Shown: positions 1 through 5,688, numbered from the stretch's first letter. The stretch is DNA of 5,688 nucleotides from Methylococcus sp. UBA6136 (GCA_002423305.1 DIVI01000101.1:1-5688); one strand, 5' to 3'. Notes: generated from the sequence alone by a model not told the origin. Made by a program: numbers and translations.

Positions 1-1204
1 TCATGCTGAGGGGGATGACGTTGGTACCGAAAGCCGGTGGATCGCTTTGATCCAGGCGGCCTTCCCGCTGTAGTCGCTCGAACAAGAGGGTCTTGGGGAT
101 GGCGGCCAACTGGCCGACCATGGCGTGGAGAATCCCGGATTTCTTGATGAAGCGACGCTGGATCTCAAAAATGTCCGGCGTGTCCGCATCGAAACCGACG
201 ATCAGGCCGCAGGTGACCTTGATGCCTTTGTCCTGAATCTTGTGGATGCGCTGGAGCAAAAAGTCTTCGGCATCTTCCTGCGAGGGTTCCTGCCGCTGTT
301 GTCGGGCGTCAACGTTCTGCAGCTTGCGGGTTTCCATCAAGGCCACCGGATTGGGCGTTTCGACCCCGACGAACACGGTGCGGATATTGGCCTCGACGAA
401 CATCTCCAGCAGCTCGTCATCATCGGCGAGATTCAGGGAGGCTTCGGTGTGCAGGGAGACGATGTAGCGATGCTGCCGCTGCCATTCCGCGATGCGCTTA
501 AGGATGGGCACCAGGGCCTTGCGATTGCCGATGATGTTGTCATCGACCAGAAAAACCGCGCCCATGCCGGCGAGGCGCCAAGCTTCCAGCTCGGCAATGA
601 CCTGATCGGGGGTCTTGACCCGGGGTTTGCGGCCAAATGTGACGATGATGTCGCAAAACTCGCACAAATAGGGGCAGCCGCGGGACATCTGCACGCTGCC
701 CTGAAGATAGCGGTTGAGCTTGAGCAAATCATTGCGTGGAGCCGGCAGCGTGGTCATGTCGGTCCGCGTTTCCTGCTCGTAGCGAGGGCGGTGCGTGCCG
801 GCCGCCCAGTCCGTCAGGAATTGCGGCCAGGTCTGATCGGCCTCGCCGACGAAAATCACGTCGGCGAGGCCCTGAAAATAATCTTCCTGCACCGTGACCC
901 ACGGGCCACCGATGACCAGAAACTTGCCGAGACTTTTGACAAGTCGGGCGATTTCCAGCATCCGCTCCCGCTGGACGATCATGCCCGTGAGCCCGACAAT
1001 GTCGGCGCTTAGAATGGCCTGGTCATCAATGGGCTCTACCGCTTCATCGATCAAATGCAGCACGTGTTGCTCCGGCGTCAATGCCGCCAGCAGGGTGAGC
1101 GCCGAGGTCGGCGTCATCGCATCCTTGCCAAAGATCGACAGCGAGTGATTCATGCTCCAGAAGGACGTTTCGAAGCGCGGATTGATCAACGTGATTTTTG
1201 CCAT
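1..1204 (-). CDS. B12-binding-type radical SAM protein with DUF4070-like C-terminal part (partial, 3' end outside window)
   Basis: I translated the minus strand from the ATG at 1204 and found 401 codons with no stop before the window edge. Residues 1-140 look like the Rossmann-type cobalamin-binding domain of this superfamily, with the stretches VIGGPW (97-102) and ADVIFVGEAD (114-123). The usual DxHxxG cobalamin ligand motif is not evident, as in many members. The radical SAM core has the 4Fe-4S motif CxxxCxxC at C177, C181 and C184 (SRGCPYLCEFCDI), followed by FLVDDNIIGN (218-227), TEASLNLADDDELL (253-266) and VGVETP (279-284). GLIVGFDADTPDIF (333-346) and AMVGQLAAIPKTLLFERL (361-378) match the DUF4070-type tail of proteins such as the hopanoid methylase HpnP. 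From memory, family members have roughly 480-520 residues, so about a fifth is probably missing. Only the superfamily is assignable; HpnP itself is not supported. ATG 1204 is the only plausible start because an in-frame TGA lies 27 bases upstream. No strong Shine-Dalgarno is visible. Confidence 0.9.
   Translation of the reverse strand, partial: MAKITLINPRFETSFWSMNHSLSIFGKDAMTPTSALTLLAALTPEQHVLHLIDEAVEPIDDQAILSADIVGLTGMIVQRERMLEIARLVKSLGKFLVIGGPWVTVQEDYFQGLADVIFVGEADQTWPQFLTDWAAGTHRPRYEQETRTDMTTLPAPRNDLLKLNRYLQGSVQMSRGCPYLCEFCDIIVTFGRKPRVKTPDQVIAELEAWRLAGMGAVFLVDDNIIGNRKALVPILKRIAEWQRQHRYIVSLHTEASLNLADDDELLEMFVEANIRTVFVGVETPNPVALMETRKLQNVDARQQRQEPSQEDAEDFLLQRIHKIQDKGIKVTCGLIVGFDADTPDIFEIQRRFIKKSGILHAMVGQLAAIPKTLLFERLQREGRLDQSDPPAFGTNVIPLSM
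839..871. repeat. Perfect 13-bp inverted repeat inside the radical SAM gene
   Basis: GGCCTCGCCGACG at 839-851 is the exact reverse complement of 859-871, separated by the 7-base loop AAAATCA. In the gene it covers codons 112-122 (GLADVIFVGEA), a conserved segment of the B12-binding-like domain. An RNA hairpin from either strand would be very stable. Much of the symmetry may come from amino-acid constraint combined with GC-rich codon choice, so a function is not established. Confidence 0.8.
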
Positions 1205-1219
1205 AGCCGGTAACGTGTG

Positions 1220-1248
1220 TTGACCCCCGTCGACTCATTTCCAACCAT
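1220..1248 (+). promoter_or_regulatory. Weak candidate promoter for the HutZ-like/CYTH-like unit
   Basis: TTGACC (1220-1225) is a good -35 match, 5 of 6. With a 17-base spacer the -10 would be AACCAT (1243-1248), only 3 of 6. It lies in the 74-base gap between divergent genes, where a plus-strand promoter is expected, and it overlaps the minus-strand -10 candidate. The support is weak. Confidence 0.25.
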
Positions 1249-1275
1249 TAGAACAGAGAGACGGAGAGAGGGCAG
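1247..1275 (-). promoter_or_regulatory. Possible sigma-70 promoter for the radical SAM gene
   Basis: Read on the minus strand, TCTAAT at 1252-1247 matches the -10 consensus at 5 of 6 positions. A 17-base spacer separates it from CTGCCC (1275-1270), which matches the -35 consensus at only 3 of 6. It would start transcription near 1240, giving a leader of about 36 bases. The prediction rests on the -10 box alone. Confidence 0.3.
1266..1272 (+). promoter_or_regulatory. Shine-Dalgarno of the HutZ-like gene
   Basis: The purine-rich GAGAGGG ends six bases before the ATG at 1279. It supports that ATG as the start of the HutZ-like gene. Confidence 0.6.
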
Positions 1276-1278
1276 ATC

Positions 1279-1800
1279 ATGCCAGAACTGAAAGGACCAC
1301 CGGATTTGAAGGATGTTCAGACGGAGGCGAGCCGCTTCCATCTGGCCTTTGATTCATTGCTGATGGCCACGGTCTCGCCGGAAGGCCATCCGGTGGCGAG
1401 CTATGCTCCCTATGTTTCTGATGCGCATGGATGTTTTTACATCTACGTCAGCGATTTGGCCGCGCATACGAGCAACCTGCAGCGGCATTCCGAGGTCAGC
1501 GTGCTGTTCATCGAGGACGAAAGTCAAGCGAAACATCTGTTTGGTCGCCAGCGCATCACCTACCGGTGCAACGCCCGGGAAATCAGCCGCGACCAGGCCG
1601 AATTTGCCGAAGTGCTGGACTGGTTCGAACAAAAGCACGGCCCATTCATCACCATGATGCGCACGTTGCAGGACTTCCATCTATTTCGACTGACTCCCGA
1701 GTCGGCCCAGTTTGTCCGTGGATTTGGCCAGGCTTATGAATGGAGTGGGGCCGATTTGCGCGGTATCAGACATAGGAACGATCGGGGGCATCGGGCATGA
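1279..1800 (+). CDS. HutZ/HugZ-like haem utilisation protein (pyridoxamine 5'-phosphate oxidase-like split barrel)
   Basis: The 173-residue product has the split beta-barrel fold signature of the PNPOx-like/HugZ family. An N-terminal helix (about 13-28) is followed by the strand LLMATVSPEGHPVASYAPY (27-45), then FYIYVSDLAAHTSNL (53-67) and SVLFIED (74-80). The family hallmark HLFRLTPESAQFVRGFGQAY spans 134-153. Members bind haem in the cytoplasm and several, such as Vibrio HutZ and Helicobacter HugZ, take part in haem breakdown and iron release. The length is close to HutZ (about 176 aa). From memory, HutZ work implicated His63, Asp132 and a C-terminal His170. Here H63, D132 (QDFHLF) and H171 in a short basic tail (H165, H171) fall at matching places, but I could not align them. 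No haem transporter gene lies in the window, so a flavin-binding oxidoreductase remains possible. The stop overlaps the next gene's start (ATGA), so the two are probably co-translated. Confidence 0.82.
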   Translation: MPELKGPPDLKDVQTEASRFHLAFDSLLMATVSPEGHPVASYAPYVSDAHGCFYIYVSDLAAHTSNLQRHSEVSVLFIEDESQAKHLFGRQRITYRCNAREISRDQAEFAEVLDWFEQKHGPFITMMRTLQDFHLFRLTPESAQFVRGFGQAYEWSGADLRGIRHRNDRGHRA

Positions 1801-2495
1801 GGACGCATTCAATTCAACGGATATTCAGGCTTCTGTTGTGTCTGGTGACCTCCATTACGCCGGCCTTGGCGTTGGCATCCGGGGATCTGTCCGAGACCGA
1901 ATATGCCATCCGTTGGGATAGCCGCGAGGGTGGCCCCGGGACGGCGACTGACGTGTTGCAGTGGCTGGGGACGTCATCGAAATCGGCGGAACGTTACACG
2001 GTGCGCTACTACGATCTGCCTCGCCCGCCTTCGGCTCCCGAGGGTGCCGCCGTCATTCTGCGGCAGCGGGCCAAGCAGGGTGGCAAGACACAGATTCGCC
2101 TGAAGTATCGGCTGGACAAACCGCTGACGGTGGACTGGGCATGCCCCTCGGATGACTACGAAAAAAGTAGCGAGGTCGATGTGGCCTGGTTGGAGCATGG
2201 CCAGAAAGTCAGCTACAGCTACGCCTGCACCCTAAGTGAGGAGGAGGCACCGCCGGCCGCGCTGAAGGCGACGCCGAAACCTTGCGTCGCCGAAATGACC
2301 CGATATAAAGCGGATGGATTCAAGATCGAAGAGTGGCTATTGCCGGATGGCCAGCGCCTGCTGGAGATTTCCCGCAACGCGGAGGATAGCGTCTCCAAAA
2401 GGCAAAGTTTCCAGGTGCTGGTCGATCAATTGATAGCGCGCGGGGTTAGCCCCGCCGACCGCAGCAAGACCGAATTGGGGAGTGATTGCCGGTAG
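1797..2495 (+). CDS. Exported protein with a probable degenerate CYTH-like (triphosphate tunnel) domain
   Basis: The 232-residue protein begins with a Sec-type signal peptide: basic residues at R2, R8 and R11, a hydrophobic core (about 12-25), and a likely cut after ALA at 25-27. The mature part carries features in the order expected of a CYTH/triphosphate tunnel domain. These are an acidic start SETEYAIRW (E33, E35), an ILRQR strand (R89, R91), QIRLKYR (K103, R105), SEVDVAW (E126, D128), MTRYK (R169), and DGQRLLEIS (184-192). The classical ExExK lacks its lysine (A37) and the terminal ExE reads E190-I-S192, so catalysis is doubtful. Four cysteines in the mature part (C116, C144, C163, C231) could form disulfides in the periplasm. 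CYTH enzymes normally act on cytosolic triphosphates, so an exported copy is unusual. The fold call is inference from motif order; a conserved hypothetical protein is the fallback. The start overlaps the preceding stop, with GGGGG eight bases upstream as a possible Shine-Dalgarno. Confidence 0.75.
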   Translation: MRTHSIQRIFRLLLCLVTSITPALALASGDLSETEYAIRWDSREGGPGTATDVLQWLGTSSKSAERYTVRYYDLPRPPSAPEGAAVILRQRAKQGGKTQIRLKYRLDKPLTVDWACPSDDYEKSSEVDVAWLEHGQKVSYSYACTLSEEEAPPAALKATPKPCVAEMTRYKADGFKIEEWLLPDGQRLLEISRNAEDSVSKRQSFQVLVDQLIARGVSPADRSKTELGSDCR

Positions 2496-2516
2496 AAAAA
2501 CCCCGGTTCACTCACC

Positions 2517-3848
2517 TCAGCCCGGACGCCCCACCCCGTAATAGCTCCAGCCTTCGGCGCGCAGCTTTTCCGGATGATAGAGATTGCGGCCGTCAATGAG
2601 CGTTTTGTTGGCGAGACGATTCTGCATCTCATCGAAATCCGGTGCACGAAACTGCTGCCACTCGGTGCAGATTACCAGCGCGTCCGCACCCTCGAGGGCG
2701 GCATATTTGTCCGGTGCCAGGGTCAGGTCGGGACGATTGCTATAGATACGGTGGGTTTCTTCGATGGCCACCGGATCGAACGCCTGGACCTTGGCGCCGG
2801 CTTCCCAGAGCGCTTCCATCAGGGTGCGGCTGGGGGCAGCGCGCATGTCATCGGTGTTGGGTTTGAAGGCGAGACCCCAGACGGCAATGGTCTTGCCTTT
2901 TAGGGCGTCCTCACCACCGAAGTGTTTGGCCAGTTTGGTGAAGAGCGTGGTTTTCTGGCGATTGTTGACGGTCTCGACCGCCCTCAACAGCGGCGCGTCA
3001 TAGCCGATCTGCTGTGCGGTTTTTTCCAAAGCCTGAACATCCTTGGGGAAGCAGGAGCCACCATAGCCGCAGCCGGGGTAGATGAAGTGATGACCGATGC
3101 GCGGGTCCGCGCCAATGCCCCGGCGTACTTCCTCGATATCCGCACCCAGAATTTCCGCCATGTTGGCCAGTTCGTTCATGAAGCTGATTTTGGTCGCCAG
3201 CATGGCATTGGCGGCGTACTTGGTCAGCTCGGCACTTTTCACATCCATGAAAAGGGTGCGTTCGCGATTGCGGTTGAAGGGCTCATACAGTTCGCGCATC
3301 AGTTCGCGCGCCTTTTCACTGCCGGTGCCGATAATGATCCGGTCGGGCTTAAGGAAATCACCAACGGCGGCACCTTCCTTTAGAAATTCGGGGTTGGAGA
3401 CGACATCGAACGGGGTCTCGAGCTTGCGCGCCTTCAAACCCTCGATAACCTTGGCCTGCACCTTGTCGGCGGTCCCGACCGGCACCGTCGACTTGTTGAT
3501 GATGACCCGGTAGGAGTCCATGTGACGGGCAATACCTTCGGCCACGGCGAGCACATATTGCAGATCGGCGGAGCCATCCTCGTCCGGCGGCGTCCCTACC
3601 GCAATAAACTGAACTTCGGCATGCGCCACCGCCGTCGGCAGATCAGTCGTGAACTTCAGTCGGCCCTCGGCGGCATTGCGCTCGACGATGTCCTCCAGCC
3701 CTGGCTCCCAGATCGGCAAAATGCCGCGATTTAGGTTATCAATCTTGGTCTGGTCGATGTCATTGCAAACCACATGATGACCGACTTCGGCGAGACAGGC
3801 GCCGGTAACCAGGCCGACATAGCCGGTGCCGTAGATGCTGATTTTCAT
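2517..3848 (-). CDS. ugd: UDP-glucose 6-dehydrogenase
   Basis: The 443-residue enzyme oxidises UDP-glucose to UDP-glucuronate in two NAD-dependent steps in the cytoplasm. The product feeds capsule, exopolysaccharide or lipopolysaccharide sugars. The N-terminal Rossmann domain opens with YGTGYVGLVTGACLAEVGH (6-24), and D30 is suited to NAD ribose binding. Catalytic-family residues are visible: T121 in KSTVPVGT, E154 in NPEFLKEG, K210 and N214 in LTKYAANAM, and the nucleophile C266 with D270 in GYGGSCFPKD (261-270). The C-terminal UDP-binding domain contains VWGLAFKPNTDDMRAAPS (323-340). The length is normal for the bacterial family and the frame is intact. ATG 3848 is the natural start because the protein begins directly with the first Rossmann strand, although no good Shine-Dalgarno precedes it. 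The gene has its own promoter candidate and no co-directional partner here. It ends 21 bases from the convergent CYTH-like gene. Confidence 0.97.
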   Translation of the reverse strand: MKISIYGTGYVGLVTGACLAEVGHHVVCNDIDQTKIDNLNRGILPIWEPGLEDIVERNAAEGRLKFTTDLPTAVAHAEVQFIAVGTPPDEDGSADLQYVLAVAEGIARHMDSYRVIINKSTVPVGTADKVQAKVIEGLKARKLETPFDVVSNPEFLKEGAAVGDFLKPDRIIIGTGSEKARELMRELYEPFNRNRERTLFMDVKSAELTKYAANAMLATKISFMNELANMAEILGADIEEVRRGIGADPRIGHHFIYPGCGYGGSCFPKDVQALEKTAQQIGYDAPLLRAVETVNNRQKTTLFTKLAKHFGGEDALKGKTIAVWGLAFKPNTDDMRAAPSRTLMEALWEAGAKVQAFDPVAIEETHRIYSNRPDLTLAPDKYAALEGADALVICTEWQQFRAPDFDEMQNRLANKTLIDGRNLYHPEKLRAEGWSYYGVGRPG

Positions 3849-3877
3849 TGAGAATATGAACAGGCGAAAAAATCGTA

Positions 3878-3906
3878 ATTATACGAGGATAAAAATCCTA
3901 TGCCTG
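3878..3906 (-). promoter_or_regulatory. Sigma-70 promoter candidate for ugd
   Basis: On the minus strand the perfect -10 box TATAAT lies at 3883-3878. With a 17-base spacer the -35 would be CAGGCA (3906-3901), 3 of 6. Transcription would start near 3871, giving a short leader of about 22 bases before the ugd ATG. A weak -35 with a perfect -10 is compatible with activator control. Confidence 0.55.
3886..3899. repeat. Inverted repeat in the ugd promoter spacer
   Basis: AGGAT at 3886-3890 and ATCCT at 3895-3899 are perfect inverted copies around AAAA. The element sits entirely between the predicted -10 and -35 boxes of ugd, where a bound regulator could affect polymerase. The five-base arms are short enough to arise by chance. 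Confidence 0.4.
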
Positions 3907-3919
3907 AGACGAGGAGAAT

Positions 3920-3947
3920 GAGAGGTCCGGCTCCGGGGAGCCCTCTC
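3920..3947. repeat. GC-rich two-part hairpin in the ugd-apbC divergent region
   Basis: An inner stem GGCTC/GAGCC (3929-3933 with 3938-3942, loop CGGG) is flanked by an outer stem GAGAG/CTCTC (3920-3924 with 3943-3947), with a four-base bulge on the left side. On the plus strand a pyrimidine-rich tract with TTTT and TCTTT follows (3951-3962), so it resembles an imperfect terminator. It could block plus-strand transcription coming from behind ugd. It may equally be a protein site or have no role. Confidence 0.4.
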
Positions 3948-3995
3948 GACTTTTCCCTCTTTGGATCAAATGCCATCAGGGTGACTTTAGCCGTG

Positions 3996-4001
3996 TAAAA
4001 T
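3996..4001 (+). promoter_or_regulatory. Possible -10 box for apbC-dcd
   Basis: TAAAAT matches the -10 consensus at 5 of 6 positions, 28 bases before the apbC ATG. No acceptable -35 lies 16-18 bases upstream: the expected region around 3973-3978 reads CCATCA. The call is therefore weak. Confidence 0.25.
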
Positions 4002-4003
4002 TG

Positions 4004-4024
4004 CCGGTTTTGGTTTTACCGGAG
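4004..4024 (+). promoter_or_regulatory. apbC Shine-Dalgarno next to a small stem-loop
   Basis: GGAG at 4021-4024 lies five bases before the ATG at 4030 and sets the apbC start. Its first two bases belong to the 3' arm of a perfect stem, CCGGT (4004-4008) with ACCGG (4018-4022), around a nine-base T-rich loop. If both arms are transcribed, folding would partly hide the ribosome site. Confidence 0.45.
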
Positions 4025-4029
4025 TTGTC

Positions 4030-5118
4030 ATGGGCCTCTCGAAAACGGAAGTGGAAGACAGCATCAAGGGCTGGATAGATCCCCATCTGGGGCGAGACCT
4101 GGTCAGCGCGAAGATGGTCCGCAAGATCGATCTCGAGGGCACGGCGGTCATCATCCATGTGGCGCTCGGTTATCCCGCTGCCGACTTTCATGCGGTCATC
4201 CGTGAAGCACTCACTCGCAAGGTGCAGGCCGATACGGCGGCCACGGCGGTCACCGTTGAAGTCGAGCAGAAGATCGTTTCCCATGCCGTTCAGAAGAATC
4301 TGAAACCCCTCCCTGGCGTCCGGAATATCGTGGCCATTGCTTCGGGCAAGGGCGGCGTCGGCAAGTCGACCACCGCCATCAATCTTGCCGCTTCGCTGAT
4401 GCTGGATGGCGCGCGGGTTGGCCTGCTGGACGCCGATATCTATGGCCCGAGTCTGCCGCACATGCTCGGCCTATCAGGCAAGCCGGAGATTCGTGAAGGC
4501 AGCCGGATTCAACCCATGCAAGCATTCGGACTGCAGGCGATGTCGATCGGCTTTCTGGTCGACGAAGATCAGCCCATGATCTGGCGCGGTCCCATGGTGA
4601 CCGGCGCGCTGCAGCAGTTGCTGAACAACACCGACTGGGATGATCTCGACTATCTGATTATCGATTTGCCCCCGGGTACCGGGGATATTCAGCTGACCCT
4701 GTCGCAGCAGATACCCGTGTCCGGCGCCATCATTGTCACCACGCCGCAAGATATTGCCTTGCTGGATGCGCAAAAGGGGCTTCGGATGTTCCAGCAGGTC
4801 AGCGTGCCGGTATTGGGGCTGATCGAGAACATGAGCATCCACGTCTGCTCGAATTGCGGTCACGCCGAGGCTATTTTCGGCGAGGGTGGCGGGCAGAAGA
4901 TGGCGCAGAAATATGGCACCGAACTACTGGGCGCCTTGCCCCTTGACATGGGGATTCGACAGCAGGCGGATGCCGGTCATCCGATCGTGATGGCCCAGCC
5001 AGAGGGGCCGGCGGCGGCCCTGTATCGCGAGATTGCCCGCAAAATGGCGGCCCGTCTTGCGCTCAAATCCCGTGACTACAGTGCGCGTTTCCCAACCATT
5101 TCTGTGGTGAATGACTGA
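4030..5118 (+). CDS. apbC: Iron-sulfur cluster carrier ATPase ApbC/Mrp
   Basis: The 362-residue protein is a P-loop ATPase of the Mrp/NBP35 family that holds a labile 4Fe-4S cluster and passes it to apoproteins in the cytoplasm. Residues 5-85 form the N-terminal MIP18/DUF59-type domain (VEDSIKGWIDPHLGRDLVS). The deviant Walker A motif GKGGVGKST occupies 106-114, switch I contains DADIYGPSLPHMLG (134-147), and the Walker B-like strand is IDLPPGTGDIQLT (211-223). The cluster-binding pair C273 and C276 sits in IENMSIHVCSNCGH (265-278), a CxxC bridging the dimer. The length and domain order are standard. A Shine-Dalgarno GGAG precedes the start. The stop TGA shares its last base with the ATG of dcd, so the two are almost certainly one transcript, a neighbourhood also known in pseudomonads. 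Confidence 0.97.
   Translation: MGLSKTEVEDSIKGWIDPHLGRDLVSAKMVRKIDLEGTAVIIHVALGYPAADFHAVIREALTRKVQADTAATAVTVEVEQKIVSHAVQKNLKPLPGVRNIVAIASGKGGVGKSTTAINLAASLMLDGARVGLLDADIYGPSLPHMLGLSGKPEIREGSRIQPMQAFGLQAMSIGFLVDEDQPMIWRGPMVTGALQQLLNNTDWDDLDYLIIDLPPGTGDIQLTLSQQIPVSGAIIVTTPQDIALLDAQKGLRMFQQVSVPVLGLIENMSIHVCSNCGHAEAIFGEGGGQKMAQKYGTELLGALPLDMGIRQQADAGHPIVMAQPEGPAAALYREIARKMAARLALKSRDYSARFPTISVVND
5106..5110 (+). promoter_or_regulatory. Shine-Dalgarno of dcd within the end of apbC
   Basis: GGTGA ends seven bases before the dcd ATG at 5118 and lies inside the last codons of apbC. Together with the TGATG overlap it suggests that dcd is translated by its own or re-initiating ribosomes. Confidence 0.5.
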
Positions 5119-5684
5119 TGGGTATCAAAGCGGATCGCTGGATACGGCAAATGGCCGAAGAGCAGGGCATGATCGAACCGTTCGAGCCGGGCCAGGTTCG
5201 CGAAGGGACGACCGGGCGAGGTATTTCCTACGGCACCTCCAGCTATGGTTACGATGTCCGTTGTTCCAACGAATTCAAGATCTTCACCAACATAAACTCG
5301 GCCATCGTCGATCCCAAGGCGTTCGACGCCAGCAGTTTTGTCGATGTGCAGCAGGATGTATGCATCATTCCGCCCAATTCCTTCGCACTGGCGCGAACGG
5401 TCGAATATTTCCGCATACCGCGCGATGTGCTGGTGATCTGCTTAGGGAAAAGCACCTATGCGCGCTGCGGCATCATCGTGAACGTGACCCCGCTGGAGCC
5501 GGAATGGGAAGGCCATGTCACGCTGGAGTTTTCCAACACCACGCCGTTGCCCGCCAAGATCTACGCCAATGAAGGCGTCGCGCAGATGCTCTTCATCGGA
5601 GCCGATGAGGTCTGTGAGACGTCTTATCGGGACCGGGGCGGCAAGTATCAGGGCCAGCGTGGCGTCACCCTCCCCAAGGCCTGA
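5118..5684 (+). CDS. dcd: dCTP deaminase
   Basis: The 188-residue enzyme converts dCTP to dUTP and ammonia, the first step of the bacterial route to dUMP and dTTP. It is a homotrimer of the dUTPase-like jelly-roll fold. The N-terminus MGIKADRWIRQMAEEQGMIEPF is the form common in proteobacteria with the long version. SYGTSSYGYDVRCSNEFKIF (37-56) is family-typical. GKSTYARCG (110-118) supplies the catalytic-region S112 and R116, and HVTLEFSN (133-140) supplies E137, equivalent to E138 of the E. coli enzyme as I recall it. The tail GGKYQGQRGVTLP (174-186) closes over the nucleotide. The frame is complete, with TGA at 5682-5684, and only four bases remain to the window edge. The start overlaps the apbC stop by one base. 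Its role is independent of ApbC, so the pairing is probably only a shared transcript. Confidence 0.97.
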   Translation: MGIKADRWIRQMAEEQGMIEPFEPGQVREGTTGRGISYGTSSYGYDVRCSNEFKIFTNINSAIVDPKAFDASSFVDVQQDVCIIPPNSFALARTVEYFRIPRDVLVICLGKSTYARCGIIVNVTPLEPEWEGHVTLEFSNTTPLPAKIYANEGVAQMLFIGADEVCETSYRDRGGKYQGQRGVTLPKA

Positions 5685-5688
5685 GCCG

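Noticed and set aside
125..1012. A 295-codon open frame on the plus strand
   Set aside because: It lies opposite the radical SAM gene, which has clear conserved motifs in the minus-strand frame. The plus-strand product shows no recognisable family and is a typical GC-rich antisense shadow.
1..1204. Assigning the radical SAM protein to hopanoid C-2 methylase HpnP
   Set aside because: General DUF4070-type similarity is shared by many radical SAM proteins. No hopanoid gene is present and the C-terminus is outside the window.
2440..2455. Hairpin GCGGGG-TTAG-CCCCGC near the end of the CYTH-like gene
   Set aside because: It lies about 40 bases before the stop codon and no T-run follows, so it does not qualify as an intrinsic terminator.
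2922..3383. A 153-codon open frame on the plus strand within ugd
   Set aside because: It is antisense to the fully intact UDP-glucose dehydrogenase frame and has no domain signature.
3976..4461. A 161-codon minus-strand open frame overlapping the start of apbC
   Set aside because: It is antisense to the DUF59 and Walker A region of apbC, and its product resembles nothing known.
4671..4685. Palindromic CCCCGG-GTA-CCGGGG segment in apbC
   Set aside because: It encodes the invariant PPGTGD motif, so the symmetry is explained by conserved residues and codon bias.
5111..5572. A 153-codon plus-strand open frame overlapping dcd
   Set aside because: It is out of frame with dcd, which has all family motifs. 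The alternative product is arginine- and histidine-rich low-information sequence.

Overview
The window is ordinary-looking chromosomal DNA from a bacterium, most likely a gammaproteobacterium. Reasons are the moderately GC-rich coding sequence, the apbC(mrp)-dcd pair as found for example in pseudomonads, the long proteobacterial form of Dcd (188 aa), and a HutZ-like haem protein. The genus cannot be named from the sequence. Coding density is high. No tRNA, rRNA, CRISPR array, insertion sequence or phage gene was seen.

Layout, left to right. (1) Bases 1-1204, minus strand: a B12-binding-type radical SAM enzyme that runs off the left edge, 401 codons visible. A long open frame on the opposite strand is only its shadow. 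(2) Bases 1205-1278: short divergent promoter region. (3) Bases 1279-2495, plus strand: a two-gene unit joined by an ATGA overlap, encoding a HutZ/HugZ-like split-barrel protein and then an exported protein that looks like a degenerate CYTH (triphosphate tunnel) domain. (4) Bases 2517-3848, minus strand: complete UDP-glucose 6-dehydrogenase, convergent with the unit before it across only 21 bases. (5) Bases 3849-4029: divergent control region with a clear minus-strand -10 box for ugd, several small hairpins, and a Shine-Dalgarno for apbC. (6) Bases 4030-5684, plus strand: apbC (Fe-S cluster carrier ATPase) and dcd (dCTP deaminase), coupled by a TGATG stop-start overlap.

The genes do not form one pathway. 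ugd supplies UDP-glucuronate for envelope or capsular polysaccharide. apbC serves Fe-S cluster maturation, which the radical SAM enzyme also needs in a general sense. dcd feeds dTTP synthesis. The HutZ-like protein points to haem handling.

I found no convincing new multi-gene system. The items most worth a second look are the exported CYTH-like protein coupled to the HutZ-like gene, a perfect 13-bp inverted repeat inside the radical SAM gene, and an inverted repeat lying inside the predicted ugd promoter.
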